From NCBI GenBank assembly GCA_016765435.1, contig JAESPY010000048.1, positions 4,431 to 10,039 of the forward strand: a DNA stretch of 5,609 bases. The letters are read 5' to 3'. Position 1 is the first letter of the stretch; each line of letters starts with the position of its first letter. The notes under the pieces are model-generated. The model saw nothing but the letters and a program-made list of their open reading frames with translations, was not told the DNA's origin and made no database searches. Both the position numbers and the translations under genes were made by a program. Origin of the DNA: Emcibacter sp. GTDB lineage: Bacteria > Pseudomonadota > Alphaproteobacteria > Sphingomonadales > Emcibacteraceae. Positions 1 to 5,609 of the stretch are shown piece after piece.

Positions 1-369
1 CTGACCGAATATGCCGCCGCGCTGGCCTTTGCCCAAAAGAACAATCAAAATGGCAAAAGCCTGCCAGATTTTCTGGAACAGTTCCCCGGAGGCATAAAAG
101 GCTGCGTACGCGAAGAACGGGAAAGACGGGAAGACCCCGGTAACTCCACCGACCTTTCTGTAGAAGACTCCAAAAAAACCATAGATACTCTCCCCGCCCT
201 CGCCACATTTTATATTCCAAAGGATGTTGAAAGTAATCTAGAGGCTAATGAAGATTTTTGCCTGCTTTTGGCCCGACGGGACGGAACACAAGTGACCGTC
301 ATAAAAATATTAGAAGAAGACGAAGACATCATGGAGCCTCTGCTGAAACGCGTGGCAAAAGACCCCTGA
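1..369 (+). CDS. C-terminal part of an unrecognised protein (5' end outside window)
   Basis: Frame 1 is open from the first base to a TGA at 367..369, giving 122 visible residues. The only ATG in frame lies near the end (about 331), so the true start is almost certainly upstream of the window. I do not recognise the family. The visible part starts with a probable helix (LTEYAAALAFAQKN, then a segment around DFLEQFPGG), passes through a very charged, probably disordered stretch (EERERREDPG and following, about residues 38 to 58), and ends in an apparent alpha/beta segment with a hydrophobic strand pair around CLLLARRDGTQVTVIKIL (residues 87 to 104) and an acidic tail (EEDEDIMEP). No transmembrane segment or metal-binding motif is visible. 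It lies 68 bases upstream of the glutamate dehydrogenase on the same strand, with no clear terminator between them, so co-transcription is possible but unproven. Coding status rests on the long open frame and its position; the function is unknown. Confidence 0.7.
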   Translation: MTEYAAALAFAQKNNQNGKSLPDFLEQFPGGIKGCVREERERREDPGNSTDLSVEDSKKTIDTLPALATFYIPKDVESNLEANEDFCLLLARRDGTQVTVIKILEEDEDIMEPLLKRVAKDP

Positions 370-388
370 AAAAGTGACCAACCGAAAA

Positions 389-417
389 TCGACCCATTTA
401 TCCGATTACACAATAAT
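389..417 (+). promoter_or_regulatory. Possible sigma70-type promoter for the dehydrogenase gene
   Basis: TCGACC (389..394; 4 of 6 matches to TTGACA) and AATAAT (412..417; 5 of 6 matches to TATAAT) are separated by 17 bases, in the gap between the upstream gene and the dehydrogenase. Transcription would begin near 424, leaving a leader of only about 14 bases that barely includes the ribosome binding site. AT-rich gaps produce such matches by chance, and the gene may instead be read through from upstream. Weak call. Confidence 0.25.
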
Positions 418-423
418 GTGACT

Positions 424-430
424 AAAAGGA
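424..430 (+). promoter_or_regulatory. Ribosome binding site that fixes the GTG start
   Basis: AAAAGGA, with AAGGA at 426..430, sits 7 bases before GTG at 438. An in-frame TAA at 423..425 rules out any start further upstream, and the next in-frame ATG is 36 codons downstream, inside the N-terminal region. GTG 438 is therefore the well-supported start. Confidence 0.8.
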
Positions 431-437
431 CAAGCAC

Positions 438-3400
438 GTGACGATCCAGACACAGAAAAAACTCAGAATTGATGCCATTACAGATTTTGCAACGGAACGC
501 TTAAAAACGGAAAACCCCAAAGAATTTATCCAATTCGTACAAGATATGTATAAATACGCCCCCCTTGAGGAATTATCCAACCGGCCTATTGATGAGCTGT
601 ATGCCGCGGCGTTCTCCCTCTGGAAATTCTGCGCGCAACGGGATACCAACAGTTGGAAAATCAGGGTCTTTAACCCCACATTGGAAGAACATGGCTGGCC
701 TGCCACCCATACCGTCATTCAAATCGTTAATGATGATATGCCGTTCCTGTTGGATTCCATCACATCCAATCTGTTGGAAGATGGCAATGAACTGCATATG
801 CTGGTCCATCCCATCATGGTCAGTATCCGCGACAAAGACGGCAAAAAAATTCCGGGAAAAAGCACAGGTAAAGCACCGGTAAAAGGCGGCAAAAAAATCA
901 ACGAATCCATCATGCATATTGAAATTACCGCCATGACGGACCCCAAACAAATCGCCGCACTGAAAGATAAATTAAACAAAGTATTGGGCTTTATCCGCGC
1001 CGCCATTGACGACTGGAAACCCATGCTCAGCAAAATGGATGACGTCAGCAAGAATCTGGCCAGTCTACCAAAAACCGTTGTTGACCCCAAACAAACCCGC
1101 GAGGCCATCAAATTCCTTAAATGGCTTAAAGACGATAATTTCACCGTTCTTGGCTATCGGGAATATTTCTACGGCAACAAAAAAACCAAGGGCGAAGGAT
1201 ATGGCATCCTGCGCGACCCGGATGTTTTTGTGCTGAAAGGACCAAAGGGGCTGGTCCCCTCCTCGCCCGAGATTGAATATTTCATGGAACAGCCTCAGGT
1301 CTTCCTGATCACCAAGGCCAATATAAAGTCGCTGGTCCATCGGGTCGTTCATATGGATTATATCGGTTTCAAAAAATATGACAAAAAGGGTGCCGTGGTC
1401 AGCGAAGTCCGTTTCATCGGCCTTTTCACCGCCCAATCCTATAATCAACGGGCAGAAACCGTACCTTATCTGGACCGGAAAGTCCGTCATGTGGTCGAAG
1501 CGTCCGGTTTTACCGCCGACAGCCATGATGGCCGCGCCCTGATGCATATTCTGGAAACCCTGCCCAGAGATGAATTGTTCCAAATCGACGAAGAGCAACT
1601 TCGGGATACCGCCATTGGTATTTTACATCTGAAAGTCATGCCCCGTTGTCAGGCTTTCATCCGCAAAGACCGTTTTGAACGCTATGTTTCTGCGCTGGTT
1701 TTTGTCCCCCGCGACATGTATGATTCCACCCTGCGCGGCAAGGTCGAACGAATCCTCTGTGAAGCCTTTAACGGTGAAATATCCTCCCATTATGCTCAAC
1801 TGAGCAATGAGAGAATCGCCCGCTGGCATTTTATCATTCGCACCACGCCCGGCAATGTCCCCTCCCCGGATACCGCCAGCATAAATAAACGCCTCGCCGA
1901 AGTCGCCCAACGCTGGAATGATCATCTGCAAGAAGTCCTCAGTGACCGCTGGGGAGAAGAAGTTGGCACCGCGCTATTTCGGAAATATAACCGATCATTT
2001 TCCACCTCTTACCGGGAACATTTTGATCCACGCTTTACCGTCACAGACATTGAAAAACTGGAAAAATTACCCGAAAGTCAGAATATCCAGTTCAACTTCT
2101 ATCGTCTGGCCGAAGATGACGATCCTGCCATCCGGCTGAAAATATATACCAGCCACCAAACCATCGCGCTCAGCGACTGTTTGCCTATGTTGGAAAATCT
2201 TGGCCTGCGGGTTGTGGAAGAAAACGCTTTTCCTGTTCGAACAACAGAAGACGGCGAAGCCATCACCCATGCCATCCATGATTTTTATCTGGAAGACCCG
2301 GCGGAAACGTCTTTTGACCTGTCTGTCATCAAGGAACGGCTGGAAGATACCCTGCGTGTGGTCTGGATAGAGCGTATTGACAATGACGGCTTCAATAAAC
2401 TGGTTCTCAGAGCCGGCATGACCTACCGTCAGGTTTTGATTTTAAGGATTTACAGCAAATATATCCGTCAACTCAGCCTGTCCTACAGCGAAACCTATAT
2501 GCAGGATACCCTGACCCAATATTGGGAAACAGCCCGGGATTTGGCCAGCTTGTTCGAGACTAATTTCGCGCTGACCTTGCCAGAAAATATCGACCGCGAA
2601 GAAGAAGCGGCACGGCTGGAAAAAAACATCCGCAGCCAACTGGAAAAAGTCGATAGCCTGGATCAGGACCGCATGCTGCGCAGTTACCTTAATGTGATCA
2701 CCTGCTCTCTGCGGACCAATTTCTATCAAAAAGCGGCAAACGGCCGTAACAAGCCCTATGTTTCTATCAAAATCAACAGCCGGGATGTTCGAGAAGCACC
2801 AAAACCCCGGCCTTACGCGGAAATATTTGTCTATTCCCCCCGGATAGAAGGCGTCCACCTGCGCTTTGGTCCTGTGGCCCGTGGCGGCCTGCGCTGGTCC
2901 GATCGACGGGAAGATTACCGCACGGAAGTCCTTGGCTTGGTCAAGGCCCAACAGGTGAAAAATACCGTCATCGTTCCCGTGGGAGCCAAGGGCGGCTTTG
3001 TGCCAAAGAAAATGCCCGCCGGAGCCAACCGCGAGGAAATTCTGGCAGAAGGCATTGCCTGTTACAAAACCTTTATTTCCGGTCTGTTGGACATCACCGA
3101 CAATCTGAAAGACAATGAAGTAATTCCACCGGATAATGTAACGCGTCGAGACGGCGATGACCCTTATCTGGTGGTTGCCGCCGACAAGGGGACAGCCACA
3201 TTTTCCGATATTGCCAATGGTTTGGCACACGATTATGGCTTCTGGCTCGATGATGCCTTTGCTTCTGGTGGCTCCAATGGATATGACCATAAAAAGATGG
3301 GCATCACCGCCAAAGGGGCTTGGGTTTCTGTCCAGCGTCATTTTCGGGAAAAAGACATCAATGTCCAGACGGATTCCATCACCATTTCCGGTATTGGCGA

Positions 3401-5267
3401 CATGTCGGGCGATGTTTTCGGCAATGGTCTGCTTTGTTCCGAAGCCGTGAAACTGGTCGCTGCATTTGACCACCGGGATATTTTCATTGACCCGGACCCG
3501 GACCCGGCCACAAGTTTTAAGGAACGCCAACGGTTGTTCGACCTGCCTCGGTCCAGCTGGCAGGATTATAACAGCAAGCTCATATCCCGAGGTGGCGGTA
3601 TTTTCAGCCGCAAGGCCAAATCAATTCCTCTTAGTACGGAAATGAAACAACTTCTGAATTTTGACGACTCTCAGGACAGCGCCACGCCCAATGAAATTAT
3701 GAAGGCAATCCTGAAATCCCATACGGACCTGTTATGGTTTGGCGGGATCGGGACCTATATCAAGTCTTCCCGCGAAAATAATGCCCAAGTCGGCGACCGG
3801 GCCAATGACGCCATCCGTATCGACGGTAATGAGCTTAATTGTACCGTCATTGCCGAGGGCGGCAACCTTGCCTGTACCCAACGGGGCCGGATAGAATATT
3901 GTCTGAATGGCGGCCTGATCAATACGGACGCTGTGGATAATTCCGCCGGTGTGGATTGTTCGGACAATGAAGTGAATATCAAGATTCTACTCAATGCGCT
4001 GGTTCAGGATGGCAAGCTGACCCCGAAACAGCGGGATATGCCTCTGGTCGAAATGACCGATGAGGTGAGCAAAATTGTCCTCGACGATAATTACCTGCAA
4101 ACTCAGGCCATAAGCCTCGCCCGATCCAGCAGCATTCGGGAATTGGACAGTTTTGTTCGCTTTATGGATGATCTGGAAAAAACCGCCCATCTGGACCGGG
4201 AACTGGAGTTCCTGCCCTCTGATGACGAATTGATTGAACGGACCGACGACGAACTGGGCCTGACCCGACCCGAAATAGCCGTCCTGATCGCTTATTCCAA
4301 AATGGGTCTTTATGATGATCTGATGGCCAGTAAGGTTCTAGATGACCCTTACCTCAATAAATATATTATCCGGGCCTTTCCAAAACAACTGCGCGATAGA
4401 TATAGCAGTGATATCTGCAATCATCAGCTGAAACGGGACATCATTGCCAAAGAAATATGCAATGAAATTGTCAACCGGGGCGGCATTCAAGCCATCAAGG
4501 AAGAAACCGGGGCCATGCCAGCGGATATTGCCCGCGCCTCTATTCTGGCCAACGAAGTCTTTGGGCTTTCCACACTTTTCAAACAAATAGAAAGTCTGGA
4601 CTATGTGGTGCCTGCCACCATACAGATGTTAATGCTGATGGATGTGGAGGCCTTTTCCCGACGCCAGACCATCTGGTTCCTGAATAATACCGACGCCAGC
4701 CGACCGCTTGAGGATGTTATCAACCAATTCCGGCCCGGTGTTCAGGAATTATTCGATATGCCCGTCGTTGTTCATAATCAGAGCGAAGAAAGCCTGAAAA
4801 GCAAAATCGCCATGTATTGCGAGCAGCAAGTTGACGACGAACTGGCCACGCATATTGCCAATCTGGAAATGAAAATTGCCGCCTGTGACATTGTTATGGT
4901 GGGCAAGGATATGGATATCGACGTGACCGATGTTGCCCGTGCCTATTTCTTACTGGGCGATGAGATTGGTTTTGACTGGTTGCGGACCGAAGCGGAACTG
5001 GTGGAATCTTCCGATCACTGGGACCGCCTTGCCACTAACAGTGTGCTGGCCGATCTTTTGGATCAGCAGAAAAACCTAACCCGCTCCGCACTGACTGACC
5101 TGAATGGTGGCGACAGTATCGAAGCGGCCAGAAAATGGCTCGGCACAGTGGAAAAATCCACCAACCGTATTCAGAAGTTGATCCATGATTTCCAAACCGC
5201 GGGTCGCATCAATGTCACCAAACTGGGCTTCGCCGCCCGGCAGATCAGGAATGTGATTATTGATTAG
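438..5267 (+). CDS. gdhZ: NAD-dependent glutamate dehydrogenase, large (180 kDa) class
   Basis: Catalyses L-glutamate + NAD+ + water to 2-oxoglutarate, ammonium and NADH (EC 1.4.1.2) in the cytoplasm, mainly in glutamate catabolism. The 1609 residues match the family length of about 1600. The N-terminal half carries ACT-like regulatory modules near residues 73-165 (with VNDDMPFLLDS, 97-107), 400-495 and 565-645, linked by helical parts including FLKWLKDDNFTVLGYRE (226-242) and SHDGRALMHILETLPRDELF (362-381). The catalytic domain spans roughly 735-1240: RTNFYQ (759-764), RGGLRWSDR (815-823), PVGAKGG with probable catalytic Lys851, AADKGT with probable catalytic Asp916, Rossmann glycine motif GIGDMSGDVFGNG (985-997), an acidic FDHRDIFIDPDPDP (1010-1023) fitting NAD preference, WFGGIGTY (1100-1107), and NTDAVDNSAGVD (1162-1173). 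A helical C-terminal domain with GLTRPEIAVLIAYSK follows. All expected catalytic motifs are present and the frame is intact. Homologues are called gdhB (Pseudomonas), gdhZ (Caulobacter) or gdh; the symbol follows the Caulobacter usage. Allosteric control by amino acids is known in the class, but the effector cannot be read here. Confidence 0.97.
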   Translation: MTIQTQKKLRIDAITDFATERLKTENPKEFIQFVQDMYKYAPLEELSNRPIDELYAAAFSLWKFCAQRDTNSWKIRVFNPTLEEHGWPATHTVIQIVNDDMPFLLDSITSNLLEDGNELHMLVHPIMVSIRDKDGKKIPGKSTGKAPVKGGKKINESIMHIEITAMTDPKQIAALKDKLNKVLGFIRAAIDDWKPMLSKMDDVSKNLASLPKTVVDPKQTREAIKFLKWLKDDNFTVLGYREYFYGNKKTKGEGYGILRDPDVFVLKGPKGLVPSSPEIEYFMEQPQVFLITKANIKSLVHRVVHMDYIGFKKYDKKGAVVSEVRFIGLFTAQSYNQRAETVPYLDRKVRHVVEASGFTADSHDGRALMHILETLPRDELFQIDEEQLRDTAIGILHLKVMPRCQAFIRKDRFERYVSALVFVPRDMYDSTLRGKVERILCEAFNGEISSHYAQLSNERIARWHFIIRTTPGNVPSPDTASINKRLAEVAQRWNDHLQEVLSDRWGEEVGTALFRKYNRSFSTSYREHFDPRFTVTDIEKLEKLPESQNIQFNFYRLAEDDDPAIRLKIYTSHQTIALSDCLPMLENLGLRVVEENAFPVRTTEDGEAITHAIHDFYLEDPAETSFDLSVIKERLEDTLRVVWIERIDNDGFNKLVLRAGMTYRQVLILRIYSKYIRQLSLSYSETYMQDTLTQYWETARDLASLFETNFALTLPENIDREEEAARLEKNIRSQLEKVDSLDQDRMLRSYLNVITCSLRTNFYQKAANGRNKPYVSIKINSRDVREAPKPRPYAEIFVYSPRIEGVHLRFGPVARGGLRWSDRREDYRTEVLGLVKAQQVKNTVIVPVGAKGGFVPKKMPAGANREEILAEGIACYKTFISGLLDITDNLKDNEVIPPDNVTRRDGDDPYLVVAADKGTATFSDIANGLAHDYGFWLDDAFASGGSNGYDHKKMGITAKGAWVSVQRHFREKDINVQTDSITISGIGDMSGDVFGNGLLCSEAVKLVAAFDHRDIFIDPDPDPATSFKERQRLFDLPRSSWQDYNSKLISRGGGIFSRKAKSIPLSTEMKQLLNFDDSQDSATPNEIMKAILKSHTDLLWFGGIGTYIKSSRENNAQVGDRANDAIRIDGNELNCTVIAEGGNLACTQRGRIEYCLNGGLINTDAVDNSAGVDCSDNEVNIKILLNALVQDGKLTPKQRDMPLVEMTDEVSKIVLDDNYLQTQAISLARSSSIRELDSFVRFMDDLEKTAHLDRELEFLPSDDELIERTDDELGLTRPEIAVLIAYSKMGLYDDLMASKVLDDPYLNKYIIRAFPKQLRDRYSSDICNHQLKRDIIAKEICNEIVNRGGIQAIKEETGAMPADIARASILANEVFGLSTLFKQIESLDYVVPATIQMLMLMDVEAFSRRQTIWFLNNTDASRPLEDVINQFRPGVQELFDMPVVVHNQSEESLKSKIAMYCEQQVDDELATHIANLEMKIAACDIVMVGKDMDIDVTDVARAYFLLGDEIGFDWLRTEAELVESSDHWDRLATNSVLADLLDQQKNLTRSALTDLNGGDSIEAARKWLGTVEKSTNRIQKLIHDFQTAGRINVTKLGFAARQIRNVIID

Positions 5268-5282
5268 AGTTTAAAAGTGAAG

Positions 5283-5337
5283 GCGTTTGAGGTGGGGGTT
5301 TTTGTTTTGCCTCAAGCGCTGGCGCTTTGTTTTTTTG
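5283..5337 (+). terminator. Rho-independent terminator of the dehydrogenase gene
   Basis: It lies 15 to 70 bases after the TAG at 5265..5267. The compact hairpin pairs AAGCG (5314..5318) with CGCTT (5323..5327) around a CTGG loop and runs straight into TTTGTTTTTTT (5326..5336). A longer, competing stem pairs 5283..5292 (GCGTTTGAGG) with 5310..5319 (CCTCAAGCGC): ten pairs with one G-U wobble and a 17-base T/G-rich loop. The two share 5314..5319, so they cannot form together. Either could precede the T tract, but the compact one has the better spacing. Confidence 0.7.
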
Positions 5338-5343
5338 ATTTAA

Positions 5344-5358
5344 GGGGGAAATTCCCCC
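5344..5358. repeat. Short G5/C5 palindrome in left arm
   Basis: GGGGGAAATTCCCCC is a self-complementary hairpin at the outer end of the left arm. Its counterpart in the right arm is GGGGGAATTTTCCCCCC (5576..5592). Each arm therefore carries its own terminal palindrome as well as pairing with the other arm. Neither is followed by a T tract in the direction that would make it a terminator. Confidence 0.6.
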
Positions 5359-5415
5359 GCGCCGTGGGCACTCCCCCTCCTCGCATTAGCTCGGGCGCGC
5401 GCTTGCGCTTGCCTC

Positions 5416-5429
5416 AGCCCAGATGGGCT
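5416..5429. repeat. Small hairpin near inner end of left arm
   Basis: AGCCC (5416..5420) pairs perfectly with GGGCT (5425..5429) around an AGAT loop. The matching right-arm region (GCC 5505..5507, GGC 5513..5515) keeps only a 3-pair version, so the sub-hairpin is better preserved on the left. A stem this short could be chance. Confidence 0.4.
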
Positions 5430-5476
5430 TCGGATTGGAGCATACTCAGGGGAAAATAGAGATTTATTCTTTTCAT

Positions 5477-5490
5477 CCTCTACGGAGAGG
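5477..5490. repeat. Small hairpin in the centre of the inverted repeat
   Basis: CCTCT (5477..5481) pairs with AGAGG (5486..5490) around ACGG; an alternative register gives a three-pair stem closed by a C(TACG)G loop of the stable UNCG type. It lies in the 66-base centre, off-centre toward the right arm, and would sit in the loop if the long arms paired. Confidence 0.4.
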
Positions 5491-5609
5491 TTTCAGTAAC
5501 CGGAGCCGACTAGGCGGAGGCAAGGCCAAGCGGCCGCCCGGAGCTTTAGCGCAGGAGGGGGAGCGCCCACGGCGCGGGGGAATTTTCCCCCCTTAATAAA
5601 AAAAGCAAA

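Larger units (their letters stand above)
5326..5609. repeat. Long imperfect inverted repeat, possible palindromic intergenic element or MITE
   Basis: The left arm (about 5326..5433) is the reverse complement of the right arm (about 5500..5609) with scattered mismatches and small gaps, around a 66-base centre. The core is 5350..5381 against 5553..5584: 31 of 32 positions pair, the exception being A5370 opposite C5564. Outside the core, T-rich 5326..5341 mirrors A-rich 5593..5609. Inside it the arms match less well, but both keep blocks such as GCTTG/CCTTGCCTC (left 5401..5415, right 5517..5530). The GC-rich portion 5344..5592 is bracketed by TTAA (5340..5343 and 5593..5596). There is no transposase frame and no credible gene. 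The right arm ends at the window edge and may continue. This stretch is the only sizeable gene-free region in the window. Similarity to a known repeat family cannot be judged from here. Confidence 0.8.

Noticed and set aside
1065..1598. Minus-strand open frame of 177 codons
   Set aside because: Shadow of the dehydrogenase N-terminal region; no recognisable protein features.
3489..3508. Tandem GACCCG copies
   Set aside because: They encode the DPDPDP motif that is conserved in this enzyme family, so protein constraint explains them.
2442..3530. Minus-strand open frame of 362 codons opposite the catalytic domain
   Set aside because: It lies entirely inside the strongly conserved dehydrogenase, its translation shows no recognisable domain, and long antisense frames are common opposite well-constrained coding sequence.
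5277..5459. Plus-strand GTG frame of 60 codons after the dehydrogenase
   Set aside because: No Shine-Dalgarno sequence, and it reads through the terminator hairpin, T tract and left arm of the inverted repeat; the Arg/Pro-rich product looks like translated repeat DNA.
1..5609. tRNA, rRNA, CRISPR array or defence-type gene cluster
   Set aside because: No cloverleaf-like segment, no regularly spaced repeats, and no additional gene; the window is almost filled by a single metabolic enzyme.

Overview
The window is dominated by one very large gene on the + strand, an NAD-dependent glutamate dehydrogenase of the large (about 180 kDa) class, 1609 codons at 438..5267. Length, domain order and the conserved blocks (VNDDMPFLLDS, SHDGRALMHILETLPRDELFQ, RGGLRWSDR, PVGAKGG, GIGDMSGDVFGNG, FDHRDIFIDPDPDP, NTDAVDNSAGVD) leave little doubt. 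The enzyme size matches the form found in alphaproteobacteria such as Caulobacter (GdhZ). Together with the roughly even base composition, this suggests a moderate-GC alphaproteobacterium. That placement is an inference from one gene.

Layout: 1..369 is the 3' end of an unrecognised + strand gene. A 68-base gap (370..437) follows, holding a possible weak promoter and a good Shine-Dalgarno sequence in front of a GTG start. The dehydrogenase fills 438..5267. Just after its stop is a Rho-independent terminator (hairpin near 5314..5327 plus T tract). The rest, 5326..5609, contains no credible gene. It is a long imperfect inverted repeat with arms of about 108-110 bases around a 66-base centre, including a nearly perfect 32-base core in each arm. 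The GC-rich part is bracketed by TTAA on both sides.

Function: the dehydrogenase converts L-glutamate to 2-oxoglutarate and ammonium with reduction of NAD+, feeding amino-acid carbon into the TCA cycle. Nothing visible ties the upstream gene to this reaction. The most unusual part of the window is the terminal inverted repeat, which may be an interspersed repeat (MITE-like or palindromic intergenic element) next to the gene's terminator. No new multi-gene system is visible.
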